Positions 8,131-17,788 of a DNA stretch of 64,000 nucleotides are shown here, piece after piece. Source of the stretch: an uncultured Muribaculaceae bacterium (GTDB taxonomy: Bacteria; Bacteroidota; Bacteroidia; Bacteroidales; Muribaculaceae). The stretch is taken from NCBI GenBank assembly GCA_910578385.1, contig CAJTQV010000009.1, positions 8,923-72,922 on the forward strand, read 5' to 3'. Position 1 is the first letter of the stretch, and each line of letters starts with the position of its first letter. Both the position numbers and the translations under genes were made by a program. The notes under the pieces were generated by a model. It was not told the DNA's origin. It made no database searches and worked only from the letters and a program-made list of their open reading frames with translations.

Positions 8131-9849
8131 TCAGTTCAGATATTTTATCAGTTCTTCCGCGCTCGATTCAGGTTCCACTTCGATTTCAAGGATTGATTGT
8201 CTGGTTTCGAGCAGCGTTTTCAACCCCTCTCGAAGTGCCTTTTCTGAATCTGCATGGAGGTATTTCCAACCATACGCCTGAGCCACACGTCCGAGCGGCA
8301 GTTGCGGGTCGCTGCAGAAATATTCCTCGCGAATGTCAAGGTTGCGGGTCGTTCCGATAAACCGGAAAATTCCACCTCCACGGTTATTGACAACCACTAT
8401 CCGCAGGTCTCCTCCCAATTTCGCAAGATTCAGAACCTCCGTGCAGTAGGCGAATGACATGTCGCCTGTTACAAGTAGGGTAGTCCCTCCGTATGCAAGC
8501 GAGACTCCGAATGCGGTCGCGTTGGTGCCGTCAATGCCCGATACTCCCCGGTTGCAGTAACATGCGTGAGGCAGACGGTCAAGCAGAAGCTGGGCGTAGC
8601 GCACGCAAGTGCCGTTTGAAAGAAACAGGTTCCACGATTTGGGCAGTGTTGTGAATACTCTGTCGAGAGCCTTCAGCTCACACCAGGGCATCCCTGCTGT
8701 CAGTACGGAATTTTCCTCATGTGCTTTCAGACGGGCCTCGTTCCAAAGAGAGCGGTAAGATGGAACTGTACCCGCTTTCCCTTTTGATATGATATGGCGC
8801 ATCATGCCGGCCATTCCCTTGAAGAATCTGTGGGGTGGCACGTCTATGTGCATAGATAGCCGTTGGAAACAGTCGACCGACACATCCGTGTCGGCGAGCG
8901 TCCAGTGTTGCGTGTCATCACATCCGCGCAGATACTCCTTGAGCATTCTCGACACCAGTGCTCCGCCGATTGAGATAACTATGTCGGGTTTGAGCGTTTC
9001 CCGCTCTTCCGGGTCGAGCCGCGACAGCAATGAGTCAATCATATAGGCGTGCCCGTCGAGATGCAGATTTGAGATGGTCTCGGCCAGAACGGTCACGTTC
9101 TCAAGACGGCTGAACTCACGTATTGCACGGTTGAGCGAATCGTCAGCACCCATGAAACCGGCCACAACCATTATCCGCTTGCCGACAAGTTCTTCTGCAA
9201 GCTCACGCATCTTGTGCGGTGGCAACCCGGAATCATTCCCGATTACTCTCACAACTCTCGGAGTGGCTTCGGAACGGTCGGTTACATTGCCGAGCGGATT
9301 GCCGAACTGCATGTTTATGTGCACAGGTCCGGGCTGTCCCTCCTTTGCTGTCAGCATGGCTTCGTTTGCTGTCCGGTTCACATACCATTCACGTTCCGAG
9401 GCGTAGGTTCTGTTTCCGCATGGTGCGGTCATGCCTGTCTCGGCATAAATGTCGTAGCTGCGCTTGACTATCTTGTCGAGAGCCCCGAATTGCCGGAGTG
9501 TCTGCGAGTCATCCTGATCTATCCACTGTGCGGGTCTGTCTGCGGTAATCACCACCAATGGAATCTTCTGATAGTATGCTTCGGCCACTGCGGGTGCGTA
9601 GTTATACAGAGCGGTTCCGGATGTACATGCCAATGCCACCGGCCGACGTGTGACAATACCTATTCCCAGTGCGGTAAATGCAGCCGTCCTTTCGTCGGTT
9701 ATTATTATTTTCTTCAGCTCCTGACGTGCTGATGCCCCCACGAGCAGCGGGGTGTTCCGGCTTCCGGGAGAGAGGACTATTGTATCTACACCCTGGGCAA
9801 TGAGTACGTCGAGGAGTTCCCGGCAGTTTGCATTGGCTGTATCTTTCAT
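8131..9849 (-). CDS. menD: SEPHCHC synthase MenD
   Basis: 572 residues, a thiamine-diphosphate enzyme that joins isochorismate and 2-oxoglutarate, the first committed menaquinone step. The N-terminal pyrimidine-binding domain has SPGSRNTP (27-34) and the catalytic Glu53 in TDERTAAF. The C-terminal diphosphate-binding motif begins GDMSF at about 462 and ends NNRGGG at about 488-493, giving the usual GDxS-N spacing for Mg-ThDP. Length is typical. The isochorismate synthase gene (menF), commonly next to menD, is not beside it; fmt precedes it instead. Confidence 0.95.
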   Translation of the reverse strand: MKDTANANCRELLDVLIAQGVDTIVLSPGSRNTPLLVGASARQELKKIIITDERTAAFTALGIGIVTRRPVALACTSGTALYNYAPAVAEAYYQKIPLVVITADRPAQWIDQDDSQTLRQFGALDKIVKRSYDIYAETGMTAPCGNRTYASEREWYVNRTANEAMLTAKEGQPGPVHINMQFGNPLGNVTDRSEATPRVVRVIGNDSGLPPHKMRELAEELVGKRIMVVAGFMGADDSLNRAIREFSRLENVTVLAETISNLHLDGHAYMIDSLLSRLDPEERETLKPDIVISIGGALVSRMLKEYLRGCDDTQHWTLADTDVSVDCFQRLSMHIDVPPHRFFKGMAGMMRHIISKGKAGTVPSYRSLWNEARLKAHEENSVLTAGMPWCELKALDRVFTTLPKSWNLFLSNGTCVRYAQLLLDRLPHACYCNRGVSGIDGTNATAFGVSLAYGGTTLLVTGDMSFAYCTEVLNLAKLGGDLRIVVVNNRGGGIFRFIGTTRNLDIREEYFCSDPQLPLGRVAQAYGWKYLHADSEKALREGLKTLLETRQSILEIEVEPESSAEELIKYLN

Positions 9850-9875
9850 AATCGAGAAGGTCTTTGCCGCCTGTT

Positions 9876-10826
9876 TCAGTTCTTGAATCTTACAGGTTTA
9901 TATCCTAATAAAAAGGCAGATGTCTCCATCCGTTTCTTTCCGGCGGGTTGCAGCGAGAGAATCTCAATCAGTTCATCTGCGGTTGCGGCAAACATCCGCT
10001 TTCCCTCTATGATTACCTCGCCCGGTTCATGATTGCCGTTGTTCTTCCCGGTCAAGGCCGTCTCGAATATCTTGGCGGTAAATTCCTTGCCATTGGCATC
10101 CTCGACCAAGGTGAATGCAGCGGGGTAGGGGGAAAGTCCTCTAACCTGGTTGTGGATATTTAAGGCCTGTTTGTTCCAGTCTATCGCGCAATCCTCCTTG
10201 AATATTTTTGGGGCGCCGATAAACTCACCTTCGGGTTGCGGACGAGTCTCAAGTGTGCCGTCGAGAATTGATTTCACAGTGCTTTCCACCATTTCGGCAC
10301 CCATTTCCATCAGCCGGTCATGTACGGTCCCCGCATTGTCGCTGTCCTCTATGGGTGTGCTCCGCTGCTCGATCATGTCGCCGGTGTCAATCTCATGTTT
10401 AAGGAAGAATGTAGTTATTCCTGTCTCTTTCTCACCGTTCATGATGGCGCGGTTTATCGGAGCCGCCCCGCGATATTTCGGCAGGAGACTGCCATGCAGG
10501 TTGAATGTGCCGAGGCGTGGCATTGCCCAAACCACCTCAGGAAGCATCCTGAATGCGATGACAATGAAAAGATCTGCGTCTATTTCCCTCAGACGGTCCA
10601 CAAATTCCGGATTCTTAAGCTTTTCAGGCTGAAGTAACGGCAGTCCATGTTCTTCGGCATAGACTTTTACATCACTTTTAATCATCTTATGACCGCGTCC
10701 GGCTATCTTGTCGGGCATAGTGACCACGGCGGCAACGTTGTATCCGTTGCTTACCAGACGGTCAAGACTTGCCACTGCAAACTCGGGTGTTCCGAAAAAT
10801 ACTATTTTCAAATCTTTCTTTTCCAT
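9876..10826 (-). CDS. fmt: Methionyl-tRNA formyltransferase
   Basis: 316 residues. It formylates initiator Met-tRNA using 10-formyl-tetrahydrofolate. The Rossmann N-terminus starts KIVFFGTPEFA (7-17). The catalytic triad is Asn109, His111 and Asp150, in FNLHGSLLPKYRG and DTGDMI. The GRGHKM loop (43-48) is the tRNA-recognition insert. The C-terminal OB-like domain (about 205-310) completes the enzyme. It follows clc at a spacing of 83 bp and precedes menD by 26 bp. Confidence 0.95.
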   Translation of the reverse strand: MEKKDLKIVFFGTPEFAVASLDRLVSNGYNVAAVVTMPDKIAGRGHKMIKSDVKVYAEEHGLPLLQPEKLKNPEFVDRLREIDADLFIVIAFRMLPEVVWAMPRLGTFNLHGSLLPKYRGAAPINRAIMNGEKETGITTFFLKHEIDTGDMIEQRSTPIEDSDNAGTVHDRLMEMGAEMVESTVKSILDGTLETRPQPEGEFIGAPKIFKEDCAIDWNKQALNIHNQVRGLSPYPAAFTLVEDANGKEFTAKIFETALTGKNNGNHEPGEVIIEGKRMFAATADELIEILSLQPAGKKRMETSAFLLGYKPVRFKN

Positions 10827-10909
10827 AAGTTGAATAGCGTTTAGAGTAACGCAAACTTTTGTTCCCCTGTATTTCCCGAATATCGTAACTTATCCTCCTT
10901 TGGTAAAGT

Positions 10910-12709
10910 TCAATCTTCGGTAAAATGCTTGAGAACTCTCCGGTATGAATTGAATATCTTCGACTTCGACACGAATCCGATGTATTTACCTTTGTCAACT
11001 ACGGGCAGGTTCCAGGCATTGGTCTTGTCGAAGATCTCCATCACCTTGTCCATAGGCATGTTCATCTCGATTACGGCAGGTACGGCGGCCATGAACCGCG
11101 ACACATGCATCTTCGGATAGAGGTCCGTACGGAACATGATGTTTCTTATGTCATCGAGAAGCACTATGCCCTTAAGCATTCCTTCCGAGTCGGTCACCGG
11201 ATATAGATTCCGGTTTGAAACAGAAATCACATCTACCATCTCCTTGAGGCTCATCTCCGGGTGAACCTCTTTGAAATCAGTCTCTATCACGTTGTCAATC
11301 TTCAGGAGTGTGAGTACGGCCTTGTCTTTTTGGTGTGTCATGAGGTCACCGGCCTGGGCCAGACGCATGGTGTAGATGCTGTATGGAGTGAAACACTGGA
11401 TGGTGAAGTAGGCGAGTGCCGAGACGATAAGCAGCGGCAGGAAGAGGTCATAGCCTCCGGTCATCTCCGCCGTAAGGAAGATTGCCATCAGGGGCGCGTG
11501 CATGACACCTGCCATCACACCTGCCATGCCCATCAGCGTGAAGTTCTTTTGCGACAGTGTTATGCCGAGGTCAAGATTGTTCACGATAAATGCAAACAGG
11601 AAGCCGGTAAGGGCCCCCACGAACAGAGAGGGGGCGAATGTACCTCCCACACCTCCGGCACCGTTGGTGGCCGAGGTGGCGAATGCCTTCATCAATGTGA
11701 TTGCGCCGATAAAGAGGGCGAGAAACCACACGTTATCGCGGTCAACGTAGAAGAATGTACCGTTTACCACGGCACCGACATCACCGTCAAGCAGGTGGTT
11801 TATGGCACCGTATCCCTCGCCGTAAAGGGGTGGGAAAAGGAACACCATGCAGGCTATAAGGCTGCCTCCGACGAGAATCTTAAGCCACTGTCGGGTGATT
11901 TTCTTGAAGATTGATTCCATCATGAACATCACCTTGGTGAAATAGAATGACATCAATCCGCAGACCACTCCGAGTGCTATTGTCCATGGTATGCGGCTCG
12001 TGGTGAAGGGTTCGCTCTGCGAGAAGAAGAATTCCGCGCTGTAGCCTTCGAGCACATAGGCCACGGTAGCACCGGCAATCGACGACAGCAGCAGGGGCAT
12101 CACCGTCAGACCTGTCAGGTCAATCATGAGCACTTCGAGCGTGAAAAGCATTCCGGCAATCGGGGCTCGGAATATACCTGCTATACCGGCGGCGGCCCCG
12201 CAGCCCACGAGTATCATGAGCACTTTGGGCGAGAGCCTGAATGCCTGGCCGACGTTCGACCCGATGGCAGCCCCGGTGTAGACTATAGGTCCCTCGGCTC
12301 CGACCGATCCACCGAAACCGATGGTGATTGAGGAGGATATGAGCGAGGCGTAGATGTTGCGCTTTTTTAGGCGCGACTTGCGCCGTGATATTGCATAGAG
12401 CACCTTTGTCACACCGTGCGAGATGTTCTCTTTCACGACATATTTCACGAAGAGCACCGTGAGAATTATACCTGCCACCGGATATACGAGATAGAGGTAG
12501 TTCTCTGTGGTGTCGCTGAAATGCGATGTAAGTATGCTGGCTATCAGATGAATCAGAAACTTCAGCAGCTGGGCGGCGATTCCGCAGGCTATGCCCACAA
12601 TCAGAGCCAGGAGAAGCACGAAGTTCTTCTCCTTGAGGTGGTGCTCGCGCCATATGACGAACTTCAGCCAAAGGTCGGTAGCCCAATTATGTGTTTCTTT
12701 GTATGCCAT
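10910..12709 (-). CDS. ClC-family chloride channel with tandem CBS domains
   Basis: 599 residues. The membrane part (about 30-440) has the ClC signatures: SHGV near 97-100, GSVGAEGP at 134-141 with the gating glutamate Glu139, and GIFRAPIAGMLFTLEV at about 178-193. The cytoplasmic part from about 460 holds a CBS pair, which often senses adenine nucleotides. By my alignment the position of the proton-transferring Glu203 of the E. coli antiporter is Val193 here, the residue found in ClC channels. That suggests passive chloride conduction, not 2Cl-/H+ exchange; this is inference from alignment by eye. It starts 9 nt after the sugar transferase stop codon. Confidence 0.9.
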   Translation of the reverse strand: MAYKETHNWATDLWLKFVIWREHHLKEKNFVLLLALIVGIACGIAAQLLKFLIHLIASILTSHFSDTTENYLYLVYPVAGIILTVLFVKYVVKENISHGVTKVLYAISRRKSRLKKRNIYASLISSSITIGFGGSVGAEGPIVYTGAAIGSNVGQAFRLSPKVLMILVGCGAAAGIAGIFRAPIAGMLFTLEVLMIDLTGLTVMPLLLSSIAGATVAYVLEGYSAEFFFSQSEPFTTSRIPWTIALGVVCGLMSFYFTKVMFMMESIFKKITRQWLKILVGGSLIACMVFLFPPLYGEGYGAINHLLDGDVGAVVNGTFFYVDRDNVWFLALFIGAITLMKAFATSATNGAGGVGGTFAPSLFVGALTGFLFAFIVNNLDLGITLSQKNFTLMGMAGVMAGVMHAPLMAIFLTAEMTGGYDLFLPLLIVSALAYFTIQCFTPYSIYTMRLAQAGDLMTHQKDKAVLTLLKIDNVIETDFKEVHPEMSLKEMVDVISVSNRNLYPVTDSEGMLKGIVLLDDIRNIMFRTDLYPKMHVSRFMAAVPAVIEMNMPMDKVMEIFDKTNAWNLPVVDKGKYIGFVSKSKIFNSYRRVLKHFTED

Positions 12710-12718
12710 ATCAGTTTT

Positions 12719-14224
12719 CTATACTCCGGCACCCTTCACTATGGTGCGTATTGTGTAAATCATGATTTTCAGGTCTGTCGAGATTGACATGTTGTTGATA
12801 TAGACCAGATCGTAACGCGAACGGCTTACCATCTCCTTGACCGATGACGCGTAACCGTACTTCACCATTCCCCAGCTGGTTATGCCCGGACGTACCTGGA
12901 AAATCAGTCCGTAGTAGGGTGCCCGCTTCACAATCTGCTCTATGAAGTATTCACGCTCCGGTCGCGGACCGACGAGTGACATGTCCCCCTTGATTACGTT
13001 CCAGAACTGCGGCAGTTCATCTATACGGTATTTCCTCATGACGCGTCCCACGGGGGTGATGCGGCTGTCATTGTCAGATGACAGCCTGGGACCATCTTTC
13101 TCGGCATCCTGACGCATGGACCGGAACTTGTATATCCGGAATGGAATATGTCCTTTGCCTATTCTCTCCTGACTGTATATCACAGGGCCCGACGAGGAGA
13201 AACGCACGCAAAGTGCGGTGACTATGAGCACCGGACTCAGCAGAATCAGCGCGATGGCTGAAGCGACGACATCGAACGTGCGCTTCACATTCTTCTGAAA
13301 TTCCGATATGCGCGGTGAGGTCAGATCAATGAAGGGGAATCCAAGAATATCATTGAGGTGAATGTTTGCAGTGACGTACGATAGCGTGTCGGGCGCGATT
13401 TTGACCGGTATGTTGAGCGGGAAAAGGCGTTCGAGCAGATTCATGATTTCCGTGTCACGTATCACCTCTGGTGCCAGGATAATCTGGTCTATGGCATAAC
13501 GCCGGCAGATTTCCTCCACCTCATCCCATTGCCATGACTTGAGTTCATCTTCTACCTGATGTTCCCTCTCCAGCCGTATGAATCCGACCACGTCGTAGGC
13601 CCATACTGAACCTGACTCCTTGAGCTTGCGGTACACCTCGCGGCTCTTCTTTGAGTTTCCGATTATCAGGGTGGAATAGATCCAGTGTCTTTTGCGCAGA
13701 TGGTTCACCGTGCGCGAAGTGAGCACATATCTTCCGGCATATGTGAAGACAGCGAGCAGACTGAACAGGGCTATGATAATCTCGTAGTCCTTTATTTTCA
13801 TGCCCGTCGTGTCGTTGATGAGCAACAGCAGGTAAATCAGAACCGTCCCTACAGCGACCGATGCCAACGTAACTGACAGCTCCTGAAGCCTTGACTTGGA
13901 AAACGGACGGTTGTAGTATCCCGACAGTCCGTAGATGCCGATCATCAGGAGCGGTATAAGCAATTGCTCCCATAGCATCTTGGTGCTGAGAATATAGGCA
14001 CGGACATCGGTGTACCCGTAAGTATAAAGCCCGAGTTCATGAAATCTGAAGATATTGAACAGGAAGAACGCGATGGAAACCATCACGAAATCCGCAGCGA
14101 CGTATTTCGTCCTCTGAATTGCATTGGAAAAATTTCTTCCTTTCATCCTCTTGCTTGGTGAATGTTTCTCTTTCGGGGTTATTCGTTCATACAAATTTAA
14201 GAAAAAATCCCGAAATATCGACAA
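12719..14224 (-). CDS. Polyprenyl-phosphate sugar-phosphotransferase (WcaJ/WbaP type)
   Basis: 501 residues. Four or five N-terminal transmembrane segments (about 45-150) are followed by a Rossmann-like CoA_binding_3 region and a C-terminal bacterial sugar transferase domain. The last has the embedded helix after VKRTFDVVASAIALILLSP, then KFRSMRQDAE, DELPQFWN and KGDMSLVGPRPE. These are the catalytic and phosphate-binding motifs of monotopic phosphoglycosyl transferases, which move hexose-1-phosphate from UDP-sugar to undecaprenyl phosphate to begin polysaccharide assembly. No other capsule gene is nearby. A second in-frame ATG (MKGRNF, 14146) could be the true start. Confidence 0.9.
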   Translation of the reverse strand: MSIFRDFFLNLYERITPKEKHSPSKRMKGRNFSNAIQRTKYVAADFVMVSIAFFLFNIFRFHELGLYTYGYTDVRAYILSTKMLWEQLLIPLLMIGIYGLSGYYNRPFSKSRLQELSVTLASVAVGTVLIYLLLLINDTTGMKIKDYEIIIALFSLLAVFTYAGRYVLTSRTVNHLRKRHWIYSTLIIGNSKKSREVYRKLKESGSVWAYDVVGFIRLEREHQVEDELKSWQWDEVEEICRRYAIDQIILAPEVIRDTEIMNLLERLFPLNIPVKIAPDTLSYVTANIHLNDILGFPFIDLTSPRISEFQKNVKRTFDVVASAIALILLSPVLIVTALCVRFSSSGPVIYSQERIGKGHIPFRIYKFRSMRQDAEKDGPRLSSDNDSRITPVGRVMRKYRIDELPQFWNVIKGDMSLVGPRPEREYFIEQIVKRAPYYGLIFQVRPGITSWGMVKYGYASSVKEMVSRSRYDLVYINNMSISTDLKIMIYTIRTIVKGAGV

Positions 14225-14252
14225 TCATAAGGGTAAAATAATCAACCGTAGT

Positions 14253-14870
14253 TTATCGGATTATTTTAATCACGCCAGAGTCAGAGACTTTGATGATATT
14301 GCTCGCCGTGTGCCGGGTATTGTCATCGCGGCGATACTTCACAACGTAGTCCACTCCTTCGATTATTTCTTTTGAAATCTCGCTGAATGTACGGGGTGTC
14401 TTGTCGCCTGATATGTTGGCCGATGTCGATACAAGGGGACGTCTCAGACGACGGCACAAGGTGCTGCTGAACACCTCTCCGGTAATGCGTATACCCGCAG
14501 AACCATCTTCGGCAAGGAGATTCGCTGCAAGTCCCCGGGGGTGGTCGTAGATTATGGTCAGCGGGTTGACCGCGGCATCAATCAGCATCCATGCGGCTTC
14601 GGGAACAGTCTCGACCGTCTGCTGGAGTTCGCCGGCAGAACCTACGAGCGCGAGCATCGACTTCGAGTCCGTCCGTTGTTTGAGTTCATATATCTTTTTC
14701 ACCGCCTCAGCGTTTGTGGCATCGCATCCTATGCCCCAGACTGTATCGGTCGGGTAGAGGATGATGCCACCTTTCTTGAGCACTTCGAGTGCCGCCGCCA
14801 TGTCGTCGCTGTCATATCGTGCCGCTGAGGGCTCGTGCACTCTCTGCGGTTTGTTTCTGTCTTTTTCCAT
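14253..14870 (-). CDS. tsaC: L-threonylcarbamoyladenylate synthase (TsaC/Sua5, YrdC domain)
   Basis: 205 residues with the start set at 14870 (MEKDRNKP), 31 bp past the nadE stop. The open frame continues upstream inside nadE but is not conserved-looking there. YrdC fold: YPTDTVWGIGCDA at 39-51 and KQRTDSKSM at 64-72 hold the residues that bind ATP, and STSANISG near 150 closes the site. It makes threonylcarbamoyl-AMP from threonine, bicarbonate and ATP for t6A37 of ANN-decoding tRNAs. TsaD, which uses that product, is at 20388-21404 in the same window. It lacks the Sua5 C-terminal domain. Confidence 0.92.
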   Translation of the reverse strand: MEKDRNKPQRVHEPSAARYDSDDMAAALEVLKKGGIILYPTDTVWGIGCDATNAEAVKKIYELKQRTDSKSMLALVGSAGELQQTVETVPEAAWMLIDAAVNPLTIIYDHPRGLAANLLAEDGSAGIRITGEVFSSTLCRRLRRPLVSTSANISGDKTPRTFSEISKEIIEGVDYVVKYRRDDNTRHTASNIIKVSDSGVIKIIR

Positions 14871-14901
14871 TGGGATAAACTCTTTCAGCTTAGGGTAATT
14901 G

Positions 14902-16890
14902 TTACTTCTCTTCATCCAGTTCTCTGAGCCATAGTTCTGAAGAGGCATCGCTCGGCATCCGCCAGTCTCCTCTGGGGGAGAGGCAGACACTTCCCGCCTT
15001 CACGCCATCGGGCATACATGACCTCTTGAACTGCTGATTGAAGAATCTGCGGTAGAAAGTCCTAAGCCAATGTCTGATGGTTCGGCTGTCGTATTTGCCG
15101 GCAAAAGCCCTGTTGGCGAGCATCTCGATTTTTTTCGGTCGGCTACCGAAACGAAGCATATGGTAAATGAAGAAGTCGTGCAGCTCGTAGGGGCCTACAA
15201 GATCTTCAGTTTTCTGTTCTATGTTGTCGTTCTCATCAGGAGGCAGAAGCTCGGGGCTGATAGGAGTGTTGATTATGTCGCGCAGTATCTCCGCCAATCT
15301 TTTATCCCCTCTCTCAAGTGCCTCGCTCTCATAGCCTCCTACAAGGTATTTTACGAGTGTTTTAGGTATCGAGGCATTCACCCCGTACATTGACATCTGG
15401 TCTCCATTGTATGTACACCAGCCCAGGGCGAGTTCGGAGAGGTCTCCGGTTCCGATCACTATGCCGTTTTCCTGATTTGCCACGTCCATGAGAATCTGTG
15501 TACGTTCGCGAGCCTGACTGTTTTCGTATGTGACATCATGCACCGCCGGATTATGGCCAATGTCGGAGAAATGTTGTTTCACTGCCTGACCGATTGTTAT
15601 CTCACGGTCTGTTACACCCAGTTGTTCCATCAGCTCGGTTGCATTGCTTTTGGTACGGTCGGTGGTGCCGAAGCCGGGCATCGTTATGCCGATAATGCCT
15701 TTTCGGTCAAGTCCGAGCATATCAAATGCCTTGACTGTTACAAGCAGGGCAAGAGTAGAGTCGAGTCCCCCTGAAATTCCGACAATGGCTTTTGTGCAGT
15801 GTATTGCACGTAGACGCGTGGCGAGTCCCCATGCCTGAATGGAGGAGATCTCGTCGCATCGTTCGGCAAGTTCCTCCGGATTCTCGTCTAAGAACGGATG
15901 TGCCTTGATTTTGCGATACTTTAGCAGATTTTCGCTGTCAGTGTCTGTATTTGCATAGTTGATATTGCCGATACGGATTGTCTGTGGGGCGGGGGAGTGA
16001 TTCCCCTCATGGAATGTTCCGAAATGTGTGCGGTCATGCCTCAGGCTTTCTATGTCGAGGTCTGCGAAGGCTCTCTTTTCTCCCATCATGAAGCGTTCCG
16101 AATGGGCGAGGATGGAGCCGTTCTCCGCTATTATGCAGTTGCCTGCAAATGCAAGGTCGGTAGATGACTCACCGGTTCCGGCCGAAGCGTAGACGTAGCC
16201 GCAACGGCAGCGTGCCGACTGGTTGCGTATCAGGTCCACAAGGTAGCGGTGCTTGCCGATCAGCTCATTGGTAGCCGATAGGTTGAGGATTATGTCGGCC
16301 CCCGACATGGAGAGTGCGGAGCTGGGAGGGTTGGGAACCCAAAGGTCTTCGCAGATTTCAATACCGAATCTTACGCCGTGGGTTTCAAACAGCAGGCTTG
16401 TGCTGATCGGTGCCTGATACTCTTCGTGACCGGTCTGCCCGGAATTATCAGGAACCGCAGGGATTGTAACACTTCCGTTTACATTCTCTCCCGATGTGAA
16501 CCAGCGTTTCTCGTAAAATTCACCATAGTTTGGCAGGTATGTCTTCGGGACAATGCACTGTATCCGTCCGTCCCCTATAACGGCTGCGCAGTTATAGAGA
16601 CACCCGTTGTATCGTATCGGTGCTCCGACAACGATGGATGTGTCGTAACCGGCAAACTGACGGGCAAGGCTGTCGAGAGCCGGAATCACGCTGTCAATAA
16701 GTAGAGACTGTCCGAAAAGGTCGGCGCAGGTATAACCGGTTATGCTGAGTTCGGGAAACAGAACTACCTTGGCACCTTCGGCCACACAGCGTCTCACATT
16801 TTCCGAGATTCTGTCTGTATTGAAATAGACGTTGCCGGGCTTTACTTCGGGCGAGCAAGCCGCGACGCGTATAAATCCAAAATTCTCCAT
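14902..16890 (-). CDS. nadE: Glutamine-dependent NAD+ synthetase
   Basis: 662 residues. The N-terminal nitrilase-type glutaminase domain has the triad Glu47 (FPELS), Lys116 (VPKTYLP) and Cys180 (IEICEDLW). The C-terminal synthetase domain has the pyrophosphatase loop SGGLDS at 373-378. The enzyme amidates nicotinic acid adenine dinucleotide to NAD+, channelling ammonia from glutamine. Length and order match the bacterial long form. It is the first gene of the leftward array that runs to menE and has a candidate promoter at 17024. Confidence 0.95.
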   Translation of the reverse strand: MENFGFIRVAACSPEVKPGNVYFNTDRISENVRRCVAEGAKVVLFPELSITGYTCADLFGQSLLIDSVIPALDSLARQFAGYDTSIVVGAPIRYNGCLYNCAAVIGDGRIQCIVPKTYLPNYGEFYEKRWFTSGENVNGSVTIPAVPDNSGQTGHEEYQAPISTSLLFETHGVRFGIEICEDLWVPNPPSSALSMSGADIILNLSATNELIGKHRYLVDLIRNQSARCRCGYVYASAGTGESSTDLAFAGNCIIAENGSILAHSERFMMGEKRAFADLDIESLRHDRTHFGTFHEGNHSPAPQTIRIGNINYANTDTDSENLLKYRKIKAHPFLDENPEELAERCDEISSIQAWGLATRLRAIHCTKAIVGISGGLDSTLALLVTVKAFDMLGLDRKGIIGITMPGFGTTDRTKSNATELMEQLGVTDREITIGQAVKQHFSDIGHNPAVHDVTYENSQARERTQILMDVANQENGIVIGTGDLSELALGWCTYNGDQMSMYGVNASIPKTLVKYLVGGYESEALERGDKRLAEILRDIINTPISPELLPPDENDNIEQKTEDLVGPYELHDFFIYHMLRFGSRPKKIEMLANRAFAGKYDSRTIRHWLRTFYRRFFNQQFKRSCMPDGVKAGSVCLSPRGDWRMPSDASSELWLRELDEEK

Positions 16891-17023
16891 ATTCTATTAA
16901 ACGAAGTGCTTTCAATCGTGTTTGACGATCAATTACATAAATGTCCCCACGTTTTTTTTCTGAGTAGCTGACAAAAGTTTTAACTACAACAATGTCGTAA
17001 TCTGAACTGTCGCTTATCTTTTA

Positions 17024-17031
17024 CAAAATTA
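17024..17031 (-). promoter_or_regulatory. Candidate -7 box for the nadE array
   Basis: Minus strand reads TAATTTTG (TAnnTTTG). The -33 partner is not clear. Start near 17017 would give a leader of about 125 nt before nadE. Confidence 0.4.
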
Positions 17032-17169
17032 GCAAAACTTTTTACATAATTTAAATGTTTCTCCGATAAGTGACCTCACTTAACGCAAAAATTACGTTAT
17101 CAAGTCATGGAAGGTGTGACTGCGGCTATGCTGGCTCATTACACTGATACCATGACATTCATCAAGAAT

Positions 17170-17661
17170 ATGAAAAGATTCAGATTGCTTATACTCTCGA
17201 TGGTTGCCATGTTCATGTTGGCGACTCCGGTAGCCGTTTACGGAACTTCGAAAGTAAAGGGAGAGAAAACACTTGGCGTAACAGGTGGCTATGCGACCTA
17301 TAACCGCAGTGCGTATACCAACATATTTTTCCAATACACCTTCGTGCCTCATGTGCGGATCTCTACCGATGTCGGTTACGTGTTCCGTCACCACGATAAA
17401 TCGGCATTTGAAATCAGCGCCGACATGCACTTCCCTTTCAAGATTGTGAGCGGCCTTCAGGTTTATCCGCTGGCCGGTGTTACCTTCAACAACTGGAATT
17501 ATCATGAAGCCGGGAATGTCTACCGTTTCGGTGCAGACTTGGGTGCCGGCTTCGACTTTTATATGACCGACTATCTCAAGCTGACCCTCCAGGGCAAATA
17601 CTCGCTCATGAACAAGACGTCAGGCGCCTATGTCGGTCTTGGCATCGGCTACGTATTCTGA
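17170..17661 (+). CDS. Small outer-membrane beta-barrel protein
   Basis: 163 residues with the start taken at 17170 (MKRFRLLILS), which gives a clean signal peptide (about 1-24, ending in AVYG); two upstream in-frame ATGs exist. The mature part is a chain of alternating amphipathic strands (TLGVTGGYATY, NIFFQYTFVPHVRISTDVGYVF, FEISADMHFPF, LQVYPLAGVTF, FGADLGAGFDFYM, LKLTLQGKYSLM) and ends YVGLGIGYVF with a C-terminal Phe. This is the pattern of an 8-strand barrel processed by the Bam machinery (OMP_b-brl type). Ligand and role are unknown. It is a single gene between nadE and the ribosomal cluster. Confidence 0.8.
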   Translation: MKRFRLLILSMVAMFMLATPVAVYGTSKVKGEKTLGVTGGYATYNRSAYTNIFFQYTFVPHVRISTDVGYVFRHHDKSAFEISADMHFPFKIVSGLQVYPLAGVTFNNWNYHEAGNVYRFGADLGAGFDFYMTDYLKLTLQGKYSLMNKTSGAYVGLGIGYVF

Positions 17662-17736
17662 CGCATCACAAGCTGTATTTGAAAATATGGAGCATCTGAG
17701 TCTGATTGCAGATTGATTCAATGATATATAACGATT

Positions 17737-17765
17737 GCGGCGTGAATCCGGGGGATTCACGCCGC
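17737..17765. terminator. GC-rich hairpin between convergent genes
   Basis: A perfect 13-bp stem (17737-17749 with 17753-17765) and a 3-nt GGG loop. There is no U-run on either side, so it may be a transcription or mRNA 3-end stabiliser and not a classic terminator. It lies between the barrel gene and the DUF4295 gene. Confidence 0.5.
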
Positions 17766-17788
17766 AGTGGTATCGGGATGTGCTCTGA

